Shown: one piece after another, positions 37,901 through 48,682 of the stretch
Position numbering within the stretch: the stretch's first letter is position 1
Layout of the letters: each line of letters begins with the position of its first letter
Notes under the pieces: generated by a model
The model's database searches: none
What the model was told of the DNA's origin: nothing
The model's input: only the letters and a program-made list of their open reading frames with translations
DNA from: Owenia fusiformis
Taxonomy: Eukaryota; Annelida; Polychaeta; Sabellida; Oweniidae
DNA: 64,000 nucleotides
Assembly (NCBI GenBank): GCA_903813345.2
Contig: CAIIXF020000010.1
Span: 37,005,425 to 37,069,424 of the forward strand
Direction: 5' to 3'
Made by a program: the position numbers and the translations under genes

Positions 37901-38206
37901 AGGGTATATTTCGTAATTAACGTGTATTTATTAAATGAATTGTGATCTGATGAAAATATAACATTTGTTGTCGCTTCTGTATCTTAAATTTTGCTTTGCA
38001 TTTATGCAGTGGCTTTTCAGAAAACCCCAAACTTACGCTTTTAGTGTTGTCAGTTCTGTGAAAAAAATTGTTATTTATGATCTGACCTATTCCTGTCACC
38101 CCTAGAACCATCAAGATGGACTAGTCTACCTCGAGGGATCTGTGTCCAGGATGCGGAGAAAAGGGGTGATAAGATAAAAATGCTTAAAGCTTGTGTTATA
38201 TTTCAG
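34956..38206 (+). other. 3.25-kb intron between FN3-1 and FN3-2
   Basis: It contains reverse dispersed repeat copies at about 35335-35490 and 37585-37720, a MITE at 35976-36178, and a short inverted pair near 36842-36895 (acagggtatcaaataatta against tatttgacaccctgta). A possible cassette at 38106-38165 was considered and rejected. Confidence 0.75.
35976..36178. mobile_element. MITE with caggcccgtagccagg termini
   Basis: The left end caggcccgtagccagg is mirrored by cctggctacgggcctg at the right, about 203 bp apart, with a G-run inside. A degenerate relative is at 2328-2555. The long minus-strand frame here is incidental. Confidence 0.8.
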
Positions 38207-38334
38207 AGCGCCCTTACCCCCTCAAAATAACATCGAAAAAATTTGGACGCCATGCATACAAATACCATATGACCTGGGCACGACCCGATGATGGTGGAAG
38301 AGAAATCAAGACATTCTCTATCAAGTACAAGAGG
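38207..38334 (+). CDS. NCAM/Fas2-like: FN3-2 first-half exon, NCAM-like protein
   Basis: Acceptor ttatatttcag, donor gtaggg; phase 1 in, phase 0 out. It encodes RPYPLKITS and MTWARPDDGGREI, including the FN3 core tryptophan and the common P-x-D-G-G turn. Confidence 0.92.
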
Positions 38335-38870
38335 GTAGGGAGAGTAAAATAAATAATAAATAAATAAAATAATTTCACAAGAAATTGATTTATTAAATAA
38401 ATCTCTATTTGCTTTAAAAGGATTTTTATAATAAATTGAAATATTGCAAAATTAAATCATTTTGTTATTCCAACATAGAAACTACTTCATAAGTTCATAA
38501 ACCATATTCTTTCTGAATAGATGCACATACACGAGTAAATGCACACCTTACTTTTCCATGGAGGACTCTGGCGACTTGAGTAACAAAAATCAAGAAAAAA
38601 ATAAAAATTTGAAAAAATAATTGTGCGATAATAGGGTTAATACACTAATCGCTGCTTTTGACATAGCTGAACTATATATAACAATATAATTATTTTTTGT
38701 GATATCCAAAATGAAAGTATTATTCTGTCACCATCAAGAAGTGGAACAATATATTGTCATAGCCAACATTTTTGAACACACTTTCACGGTGTCTCAAAGA
38801 TCAAAATATTAAACTTTTTCAAATTCACATTAATTTACCAGATTTGTCATATAGATGTCATGTCTTCCAG

Positions 38871-39081
38871 GTTGAAGTTGCTAATGATAACCGAACAGTT
38901 CTAAAATCGCTAGAAAATGCCAGGACCAGTTCCTATGTTAATGATGGAGGGTCTGATAACCCACGTAGGTTTGCAGATGTTGAGAATCTTTACCCAATGG
39001 CTTGGTATGAAGCTGATGTAAGCGCTACTAACTCGGAAGGTGAATCTGTACCAACGAAACATCTATTTAGGACGGCTGAAG
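38871..39081 (+). CDS. NCAM/Fas2-like: FN3-2 second-half exon; last exon common to all isoforms
   Basis: Acceptor atgtcttccag, donor gtatga; phase 0 in, phase 1 out. It completes FN3-2 with AWYEADVSATNSEGES. Its phase-1 donor fits every candidate terminal exon downstream (42891, 47252, 53066, 53239, 54308), so it is the branch point for alternative C-termini. If this donor is not used the frame stays open for another 81 codons to a stop at 39324. Confidence 0.93.
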
Positions 39082-39592
39082 GTATGACGTTTAGGATATT
39101 TTTGCATATTGTTTTGGTTGGTTTCGCAGAAGTTCTCTCTTCCGATTGCTATTTTCTTATATCCAAAATCCAAAATATTATTTCACTGGTGGGAGCAAAC
39201 TTAAATTTAACGCATTCTGATTATGAGATGTTAAAAAATGGTAGAAAATATGATTTTTCAAAATCTCAATTGGGTGATTGTTGCTATGCCAATTTAGATT
39301 GTCAGCTAGGTGTGACACCAGGTTGATCTCGGCAAGAATGAGAAAAGAGAATGGTTACAGGGGAACTTTTGCATGACCATATTTGGTGTTTGTGTACTGT
39401 TTGTGGGTGTGTCTTCAATGTAAGAAGTTGATTGGTTGAAGTTTAATGGTCATTTCCATAAATGAAAGAACAGGGTGTTTCAAAAGTATAACAACTTTTG
39501 GAGCTTCCTGTATACTTAAGCCATGCATGACTATAACGCTAAAGCGTGGAAATAAAATTAAACTTTCTGTAGGAATTTATCTTTTGGTGGCC

Positions 39593-39779
39593 AGTGGGTC
39601 ATTTACAGAAACTTGGTAGAGTTGCAACTCTTCAACTATTTGCTTTTACCATGTAATGATGTCACCTGTTACTTTGGATATAATGATGTCACCTGTTACC
39701 ATGGATAAAATGATGTCATAGTAGGAGAACAATGGATTTTAGAAATCCTTATAATACAAAGTTTCTGTGAATCACCCCA
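39593..39779. mobile_element. MITE, relative of 54070-54207
   Basis: Left gtgggtcatttacagaaact and right aaagtttctgtgaatcaccc are inverted versions of each other. The internal motif ataatgatgtcacc is duplicated, and ataatgatgtcac is shared with the copy at 54070. Confidence 0.6.
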
Positions 39780-40696
39780 TGGAGAGAATTTCATTCTTTC
39801 AAAGCTCTCAGATTTGAGGACAATCATAAACCTGTACAATATATTTTAGTCTTAAAGGGATTGTATGAGTTTTCTGACCAATAAGGGTTTGTTAAAGATC
39901 CAATCATCTATTTTATTTAGGTAGCATGATAACAATTTTGTTATATCAGTTTATATAATGATTACCAAGTTTTCTAATTTTTAATGTTTCAAAAGAGCGA
40001 TTATTTTCTGTTGGTCAATTAATTTTTTTTTAAATGAAATGGTTTTTAAAAAAAATAAAGGCATTTTAAAAGACTTTGAAACATTTGAATTTTATTTATT
40101 TTCTGTAAATTGATTATTTTAAGGTTTCATTTTTAATGATTTTTTAAAGATTTGAGGTTATAGTTTTGGAGCAAAAGTCCAAATAAGAGGTTCAGTGTCC
40201 TTTTTAGAAGCGAGCTAAGAGACATATGTTTTCATGAACTAGAAGTGATACTGATCAAGAAAATGATGTTGGCAATTCTGAATGCGTGATGGCGTTGCTA
40301 TGGTAACCAAGTAAATATGCCACGCCCACTTTTTAGTGCTCTTTTCAGTGTTTGGCCTCTGTTTCCTTCACATCATAGGTGGAGATATGGCCAAAAAGAT
40401 TCAGTATTTCTATTACATACTGCCTGGTTATCATTTCTATCTTGTTATGTTCAGAATTACAACTTATTTGAAAAAGTATGCTTTGTTTTGTGGGATTTGC
40501 TACTTTGAGGAGTTGCCGCTTTTCAAGTTCATAATTAGGCATTCTATTTTTTCAAGCAGTTATATATACAAGATGGTGAAGATATCACTAAAACTGAATG
40601 TGTATTTATTGAAAATCATTAAATATCACCATTTTATTTGGCCACCTTGTATTTATTTTGTTTTGTAAATAGTGAAAATCATTTCCATATAGGATA

Positions 40697-41558
40697 TACA
40701 CTCCCCTCCATAAGTTTGGCAACCTTTTTTCTCCATTGAACTTCGTGTTAAAGCCTCTTTACGTTTGAATTTTTATTTACTTAACCGGCGATGAAATAAC
40801 TTATGATATTGATGGAAACGTAACTTGACTTTATTTCCAATACCTCCAAATTTTCTCAATTTTTTTCCTCAATTACAATAGGTCGAAAATTGATGATAAA
40901 TTTGATGAATTTTTGAAAATCGTCATTCTCATGTAATCTAATGGGAAATGGAGGGTTCAGGGCAAATCAGAAATCAGGATACCTTTTCAGTAAAAGAATC
41001 AGCAAAAAATTTTTTCATATAGAAAATTGAATTGTCTAACTTTTTTGAACACTAAGTGTTTAGTTTATTTGATGAATATTAAAGTTACAGCGCTTCAAAG
41101 TCATTTTTGAAAATTATTTTTCGCCTCCTGTGTTATTTCAATGGGAGAGGTTTTTTGAAAAACAATTTTGACTTTAAAGAACCTGAAGAAACATATCAAT
41201 TTTTTGTTAAATAAAGTTCGCAAATTCAATTACCTGCCTAACTCGTATATTTTGCAAGGACTCGGATGGATGGATATTCTGTCATATGACTTGCGGCAAA
41301 CCTACCATTTCCCATTGGTTAACATGGGAATGTCGATTTTCAAAAATTCATCAAATTCATCATCAATTTTCGACCTATTGTAATTGAGGAAAAAAATTGA
41401 GAAAATTTGGAGGTATTGAAATTAAAGTCAAATTACGTTTCCATCAATAGTATAAGTATTTTCATCGCAGGTTAAGTAAATAAAAATTCAAAGGTAAAGA
41501 GGCTTTAACACGTAGTTCAATGGGGGAAAAGGTTGCCAAACTTATGGAGGGGAGTGTA
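40697..41558. mobile_element. 862-bp element with long TIRs, tacactcccctcc family
   Basis: The left end tacactcccctccataagt and the right end (its complement, ending ggggagtgta) continue as inverted repeats for at least 260 bp with few mismatches. The likely TA at each edge and the CACT start are reminiscent of Tc1/mariner-type ends, which is inference. No transposase frame remains. Degenerate relatives lie near 45990-46175, 48357-48682 and 52640-52870. Confidence 0.75.
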
Positions 41559-42890
41559 GATGACTAATGCATGTAGGAAGTTTATAAACACAATTAACAA
41601 TACAGGGTGTGCACAAAATTTTTTACAGCTATATGCATGTGTTCATTATCAATTAATCAATAAGTTCACAATAAAGTTCAAACAAAATAGGGTAGTGCAG
41701 TTAAACCTATGTAAGTGGAACACCGTTAAAACCTCAAGATAGTCTTCTACTTTAAATATGTTGCACTCAGTTAAAGTGGATCTTTTTACATAAGTTAATG
41801 GATTTTGTTCCATTTACAGCTGTGTTTCACCCGACATGCTTTACTGTACTAGTATTATTACTATGGTTAGGTTTGAAAAGCATTTCCTTGCTAGGTATAC
41901 GGATCGAAAATATTGCGGTATAATTGGAGAAAGTGTTTGGTACAGTTATGGTTTTCCTGCATGGAAAAAAGGAGCAAAGAGTGGAAAGAGGGAAACAATA
42001 AAAAGTGAAAATGGAAAAAACAAATAATCTAAATCAAACATGCAATCAAATTTCATTAAATTCAAATTCCATTAGAAAATATGGTCCAAAATGAAGTCAC
42101 ATAAATTACGCAAATTGGAATTATGTTTAAAGGCATGTTAGATTTAGGTTATTAAAGATGTCAAAAGACTGGGAGAAAAGGATAATTAATGACACGAGCA
42201 TGGACTAATGACACAAGCATGGACTAATAGTGTGGTGAGTAACATATAGTCATATATGTTACAAAGTTACAGATTGTTTATTGTTACAAGTTTGCTGTTG
42301 ATTGAAAAAATGTTTTATGCTACAAAACATTTATCATAAATTGCACTTGGTGCCTCACTTATTAACTTGAAATTAATTATGCTCTGAGACTATAACCCTC
42401 AAGAAATTATCAAATAAAAAACAGTCTTAGTATAACAAGCTGAATATTTGTGATTGCTTAAATTGCTGTATTTTTATGATCGCATCATTCAATCTATATA
42501 ATTTTTGTGATGATATTACACTACAATTTTGTGATGGCATCAAGCTCTGCATTTTTGTGTTCTGTAACATATAGCATAATCAATTTACTAAAATGTTATT
42601 AAAATAAAGATTTATTGTTATTAATCATACAATTTTGATGTCCAATGTTGTTACCTAAAATAATACTGAATATCTGGCTCAATAAGTCAATGTCTGTGAT
42701 TTAACATCTTTTTGTGGTATATGATATATATCTTGTACAGTTCAGTATTTAAAGAATTTAGAAATGTTTAATTTATTTTTATTTTTCCTTAATTCCATCA
42801 TTTTTGTATATAGATTAGCATCTGTGGCTTATTCTGTTTTTATTTTGCTTTCTTATATGTTATTCTGGTATGTTGTAGTGTTAGTTGCAG

Positions 42891-44812
42891 GGCGCAACCT
42901 TGTAGGACACCGTCACAGGAATACTAACATAGACAATAACAAGATCCATAAATATGCTTCTCCATACAGACACCCTAGACCTAGTAAGACTAACCCACCC
43001 GGTGAAAGAGCTAACATTTATACTAATAATAATATCAAAAAAAGACCAGGTATCTCAGAGAACCAGATCCTAACCAATGCTGAATCACCAAAACAAAGCA
43101 AAGTATTTGAACATCCACGACACTCAGGATTGAATAGAAAATCTACAGATAATGGTTTCAGTATACCCATTAATGATAATTGGATGAAAATGAGTCACAA
43201 GGATGATCAAAATGGGGATTTAGAAACCATTGATGAATCATCTAACAACCCTCATGAAGACAAACGCAATTCAAATACGAATGATGAAAATTCGAAATTC
43301 AGTCGTCACTATCCACGCAATAATCCCAGACATATGTTAAGCCAAGATGCAATGGAAGATGAAAGTTTGAGTAATGAACATGATAACAGAGTAGATATCA
43401 GTGGATACCACCCTGCTATGTGGCAACAACATGAGGATGATAAAGATACATTCGTGTGGAAGAGCAAACAATTAGATGACGAAATCACAAGACAAAATGA
43501 GTTCAGTGAGGACAATGAATTTATCAGTGATTTAACACAGATGCACAGACGTCGTGGGAAGTCCTGGAAAGGACACCAGGATCCAATCAAAAGGCACACG
43601 GAACCTCTTCAAACAACAGAAATTCCTGAACTTCCTGAAGCATCGAAATATGGGCTGGAAAGAGAACGGAAGAATCCTTCTTATGGAAACTGGGGAGGTA
43701 TTCTCGGAAGAAGAATTCCTGAAATACCTACTGGTGATAGTCCATCTAGGTATGGGAACTGGAAAGGCATAGTTGAAAATCAATATAATCAAAGGAAAGC
43801 AATTAATAATGAAGGAGATGAAAAAGTTGATTTTAGTAACAGACTTTACTCAGAAAAGTATGAAAGAATAGCAACCAGTGAGCAAAGAGAATCTCTAGAT
43901 GATAAATATGCAGTTGCTTCTAGAAAGAGACTTCCACCAAGTGAATCTGATACAGAAGTTCAGTTCAACAACAGTCCAACTGATCAGCACTCATTGACCG
44001 CTGAACCCAGTGAAGAAAATCCATATGGTTTTTGGAAGAAACAGTTGGACAAAGATTCTAACCTTATTGGAGGTGTAAATCACTGGGCTAATGAATATGT
44101 AAATAGAATCAAACCTGTCAAAGAGTATTATGAAAAGGGCATGCCTCAAAATGATAAAAATCTCCCTATGTCTAAGGAATACATTGATAGGATATCACAA
44201 GACATTAATGATAAGGAGAAGCACCAACAGGAAAAAAACCATAGGGATTTGATTAACAGGTTCAGACATGGTGATAATGATGAGGAAAATCTTCAAAATA
44301 TTAGAAATCCCCCAAATGACAATATTGGACCTAATGCCAATAGTTTGGACAACTTATATGACAAAGCTTCAACTTCAAATGAACAAGAAGTTAAATCAAG
44401 GGCAAGTAGAAAGAAGTTCAACCACCTAGACTCTTGGTTTAATAAAAACAGTGAAAATCAACAACATAAACTTACATCCAAAAACAATCAAAATACTTCT
44501 GATTTCTCCAAAACAGGTGTCCCACCAATTAAATCCACAAAAGAAACACCAGAAGAAATCCCAACAGATGAAGTAGAAAAAATAACAAATAAAAGCTTAA
44601 ATGGGACAACTTCCAGGAATACAAAACCAGGCAGGAGCCGTATAAGGATGAATCAATGGAAGACTGATAATGAAGATGGGCAAGATACAAAGACTACAGT
44701 AAATGATGAAGCACTGGATAAAACTACTGTTAAGTCAGTCACAACAACTAAAGATGGTAGGAACTTTAATGTTTCTGCACAGGTTCTGGAGGTAAACAGG
44801 GTGCTCATTTAG
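42891..44812 (+). CDS. NCAM/Fas2-like: Large alternative exon: ~640-residue hydrophilic tail
   Basis: Acceptor tgttagttgcag, phase 1, so it can follow the exon ending at 39081. It reads GRNLVGHRHRN and stays open for 640 codons to TAG at 44810-44812. The frame also extends 127 nt upstream into the T-rich intron, where the hydrophobic residues are a by-product of the polypyrimidine tract. The tail is rich in Asn, Asp, Glu, Lys, Ser and Gln, has no hydrophobic segment, and contains scattered tryptophans in short contexts such as YGNWGG, YGNWKG and YGFWKK. I recognise no domain. If spliced as proposed, it would replace the membrane anchor and give a secreted or matrix-bound isoform. A donor at 44791|44792 (gtaaac, phase 0) may make it internal, joining 48450. 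Confidence 0.75.
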
Positions 44813-47251
44813 GAAAATTCTTAGAAATCCAGTTCAAATGCACAAATTCAAACAGGGTGATTACTGAAACATTCAAAGCAAAGTAATTTTATATTGTGTA
44901 TCTATCTTTGTGAATAATTGAATGGATTTCTAAGGATCGTACTGGTGATTTGAAAACTTGGGAGTTGGTTAAAACCTCTATGATGGTGAAAATGGGATTA
45001 ATGCTGACAAGGATTCTTTCAATAGATATAAAAGGTGGTTTGATATCCCATGAGAAAAACAAAGTGTAGGAAATGAAGAAAGGAAGCCAATTCATTGTTA
45101 TATAAGTGTGGTATTGGGGCTTATAGGCATGTGTTTTATACAGATGTGTTTATCTCCAATTTAATTTGTCATTTAAATGCTAATTCCGCATTTTTATCTA
45201 GATTGAGCATGGTGATGATAAAATGGTACGCCAAATACCCAAAAAAATACTATATTATTATCAATCTGCAGTATTATTTATTTAGAAATTCATTTCACAT
45301 TGGAAGTGCAGAATTTGGGAAGTAGTAATGATGAGGTAGCGGCAATGGTACTTTTGAGTTAATCAACCACTCCCCCCCTCCCCTCTTAAATTGTTTTGCA
45401 GCGTGTCCCAATCAGAAAACATTGGAGAGGCCTGTTTGAAGTCATTAATTTCAAAACAGGCTTTGACATAAACGTATGGAGTGGATGCTAGTTATTACTT
45501 ATTTGTATTCCTGTTTGCATGTTTCAACTCATATTGAAAAACTCTAATTGTGGCTGACTGTTTTATTTGACTAAGCTTTTTCTTTATTACAATGGTAAGC
45601 AAACATTTGTACATAAAACGCATGTAAAATATAAAATAGAAATATGTCAACTCTATGCTCCATATGGGAAAATATGATTTACATGTGCATGCTAGAAACA
45701 ATCTTGATATTCCTGGTGACAATGATATTGTTGAGCCAATATTTTATATAAATATAATCTTTACTATTGTTAAAGCCCCTTAGAACAAGGATCATGTGAC
45801 CATACATATCAGCTGTGATTGGTTTTATCTGGTCATATGACTCTTGGTCTGGGGACATTTTGATAATAATACTATTCATAGGTGCTAACACATTACCAAC
45901 GAACCTTTACCACAAGGTGAAATATTGAGGCTTAAATGAGCCATCTTATTGGAGTATACATTGGATTGTCAAATTTGCACTTCATATATACACTAAGTTT
46001 GGCAACTGGTAGTATTCATAAGATAACATACTAAAGCCTGTCATCGTTTGCTCATACCTTTGTTTCTTAATTAACATTAATGACAAGTTTGATGATTTTT
46101 GAAAACAAACATAAACAAGCTTTAATAAGTGATCCATAAAGGAACTATGAGTTGCCAAACTTATGTAGGAGAGTTTAACTGTATATTAAAACAAAACCAG
46201 ACCAGTACCTCTGTCTGTGTTCCGTTATGTTGCTATTTAAAAAATCCATTATTCTTATCCTGTGCTTATCACCATTTTACTTCAAAGCTTTGATATACAT
46301 ATTGACAACCTATTAGCCTATTTTTCTAAAATTTGATTTAAACTTATATATTTTTAGTGTTTTGATTTCTATTTTTGTGTATAATTTTTATTTCATGTAT
46401 TATAAAATGTATATAATGTCTTAATTTAATCATTTGATATTTCAGAACATTTTTTGTTTGTGTCTTTTTTTTTAATGTGTAATTTTAATGCATGTTTCAT
46501 TCGTCTTCTTTCTTATTCCATTGCATGATTTCTGTTTGTCTTCTATGTTGTTTCAATCCGACATGTTTTATTTTGTAAATATATATCACTAATGAACATG
46601 AAATTTACATTAATATGAACAATTACTCCAACAAATCTTGAAATTTTGAATTTTAACTATTCCTTTTTATCAATGCATGACAGTGATCCATCATTTGCTT
46701 AAACAAAAATCTGCAATGTCCCACTTTCTCAATATTATCCCATCATGTTGATAAAAACACCTGTAAAACGCCTTAATGTAGGCTTGGTAAAATGAAAAAC
46801 TATTTGGCTAACTAACTAAAATGACTAAAATTTAAAAACACTTGGTTGATCACTTGGCCTACTTTAAGCACAAGCTCTAAATCTGTTCTTAGATTGTTAT
46901 TTGCTTTCATGAAATGTATACATATATTACTTGTGCATGTTGTGGAGTATTTGTGGCGAGTGCTTACATAGGGACTTGTTATTTTGAAATTGCACTCATA
47001 TTGACAAAATGACAAGTCGAATCTTTGCAGACATTAGAATTCCAATGTTTTTTAAATATCAAGATTTGTCTGAGTGTTTATATCAAAGAGGTGCTTTGAT
47101 GTATAATGGACATCTTACATCAAATATGAGCCATTACATATAATCAGACTTCTTGATAATTACAAAAACATGTGATAAACCAATATTTTGCAATGTCTAC
47201 TAGCACCATTTATTTTGCTACTATCATCTCACTGGTGTGGTTTTGTTCCAG
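44813..47251 (+). other. Non-coding DNA between long-tail exon and GPI exon
   Basis: It is AT-rich with no further exon recognised. A degenerate member of the tacactcccctcc family lies at about 45990-46175. I see no strong polyadenylation signal close after the stop at 44812, which weakens the idea that the long exon ends there. Confidence 0.6.
45990..46175. mobile_element. Degenerate tacactcccctcc-family MITE
   Basis: Left cactaagtttggcaactgg and right ttgccaaacttatgtaggag are inverted copies of the family termini. The interior is shortened to under 200 bp. Confidence 0.6.
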
Positions 47252-47343
47252 GGGACAATGTGGGAGGAGTTATAGGGGAGTCAACAAGCCTGAAAGTGAG
47301 CATCAGTGTTCTCCTGGCAGCAGCATTACTGGCCCTATTGTGA
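47252..47343 (+). CDS. NCAM/Fas2-like: Alternative terminal exon: GPI-anchor signal
   Basis: Acceptor ttttgttccag, phase 1. After the joining codon it reads DNVGGVIGESTSLKVS, then the hydrophobic end ISVLLAAALLALL, then TGA at 47341-47343. A short small-residue region followed by a C-terminal hydrophobic stretch with no basic residues after it is the layout of a GPI-attachment signal, as in NCAM-120, the GPI form of Fasciclin II and apCAM. The cleavage site is probably among the residues GES. It would give a lipid-anchored isoform of about 720 residues after processing. A polyadenylation signal aataaa lies at 48021. Confidence 0.85.
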
Positions 47344-48020
47344 GACTATTTTATGCACCAGTGTCATCCTAGCAACATCATTCTGAAAACTATCCCTATT
47401 GTGAGACTATTGTGGGGACAATGGGGCGGTTTCCATGGGAAGCTGGGAATACCTTCTCTATACATCCATAGAAACAACTAAATGTAACAAACCTGGCGAA
47501 GTTTGTTCTCAAACAACGCAGAATCAATGTTAAATTTGCTCTCTGGAGCGAGCAGCAACTATGAATGATAGGAAATGCAAAGAATTAGGATCTCATTCCA
47601 TAAACTAACAATGAACTCAGCCAGGAAACCTGTGGAACTGTGCAATCAACAAATCAAAGGACCTGCTGTCGGCACCTAGCACCCCTTAAATTCAAGATAT
47701 GTTACAGTGGACTGCTCTACCTGCATGATATAAGGGGTGGTAGCTTTTATTGTTACCCTCTATTTCCTCATAAATATATATGTTCTTATGATATCCTGCA
47801 TGATGTAAAAGGTGGTAGGGTCCTAATTCTGCCACCTAACAACCCCAAGAAATCTTATAATCTGTAAGGTGACAGATAAAATAATGGTTTCTTATTCTCA
47901 TCTGCATGAAATAGGGATTGGAAAGGCCTACATTACATTATAAAGAGGGGATGTTACAGGGATTTTTGATGTCATTCATGTACCTTCATAGGAATAGGGT
48001 AAGGGGGTTATATGATGTGA

Positions 48021-48026
48021 AATAAA
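48021..48026 (+). terminator. Candidate polyadenylation signal for the GPI isoform
   Basis: AATAAA about 680 nt after the GPI-exon stop codon, in otherwise unremarkable AT-rich sequence. Position is plausible but AATAAA is common by chance here. Confidence 0.35.
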
Positions 48027-48356
48027 CATTTAATTATATGTTCCAATAGAATAATCCAATTTTACTATCAGGTGATGTAACACCCCTCTTGTCACAATAT
48101 ATGATCAAATGAACTAGCTAACCAGCCTATAATAGGGGTTGTAGATGTCACATTTCTGCATGTATATTGTAGAGTGCCAAGTATCAGTGTTGCTCAAATT
48201 CCTGTCAAATTTTCAATTAGTACAGTATTTTCATTGTTGATGCTTAATAGCATTGTTTTCATAATACTTGTGAACAATAAATGCTTCTTTCCATGTTTTG
48301 CCATATTGATTAGAAAACACAAAAACACAGTGTTTATTTCACTGTATCTAAGTTTA

Positions 48357-48682
48357 CACTCTCCCTTCATTAACAATGGCAACTGGAAGTTTTCATGTAA
48401 CAGCTCCATTTATAGTGATACCAACTATGATTGATTGTCTCCTGTACAGGGAGATGAAAACCTAGAAAATGTCATGAACTCCAATGGTGAAAACTTTGAG
48501 TCTAACAGAGAAGACTCTGAACCATAGAGATAATAGTGTTAAGTTTATTTTGTTCTTTTACCCAACTTTGTAAACGTATGACAAATTTGATGGATTTTCT
48601 TTTATAATCACCAAACATAAATAGACCTTAACTCACAATCCATAATTTGACTTTTGGTTGCCAAACTTATGGAGAGAGGTGT
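48357..48682. mobile_element. Degenerate tacactcccctcc-family element
   Basis: The right end ttgccaaacttatggagaga and the weaker left end actctcccttcattaacaat are inverted. The candidate exon at 48450-48527 lies inside it. Confidence 0.5.
48450..48527 (+). CDS. NCAM/Fas2-like: Candidate terminal exon for the long-tail isoform
   Basis: Acceptor ttgtctcctgtacag followed in phase 0 by GDENLENVMNSNGENF, ending DSEP then TAG at 48525-48527. The phase matches the donor at the end of the large exon (44791), and the Asn/Glu/Asp/Ser-rich composition matches that tail. AATAAA lies at 48984. The weakness is that the exon lies between the ends of a degenerate MITE and is only 25 codons, so it may be chance. 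Confidence 0.45.
   Translation, partial: GDENLENVMNSNGENFESNREDSEP

Larger units (their letters stand above)
39082..42890 (+). other. 3.8-kb intron before the first alternative 3' exon
   Basis: It holds a relative of the 54070 MITE at 39593-39779, a short inverted pair near 40567-40656 (tacaagatgg against ccaccttgta), and the large inverted-repeat element at 40697-41558. The 110-codon frame near 40336 shows no conserved features. Confidence 0.7.

Noticed and set aside
38106-38165. Possible 60-nt cassette between FN3-1 and FN3-2 (PSRWTSLPRG), at the place of the vertebrate NCAM muscle-specific insert
   Set aside because: The acceptor is good and the phases fit, but its donor would leave an intron of only 41 nt before the next exon at 38207, too short for ordinary splicing, and the donor gtgata is weak.
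42764-42890. Hydrophobic N-terminal extension of the 682-codon frame, looking like a membrane segment
   Set aside because: It is the T-rich end of the intron read in frame; a good acceptor at 42890 starts the real exon, and no promoter or start context supports a separate membrane protein.
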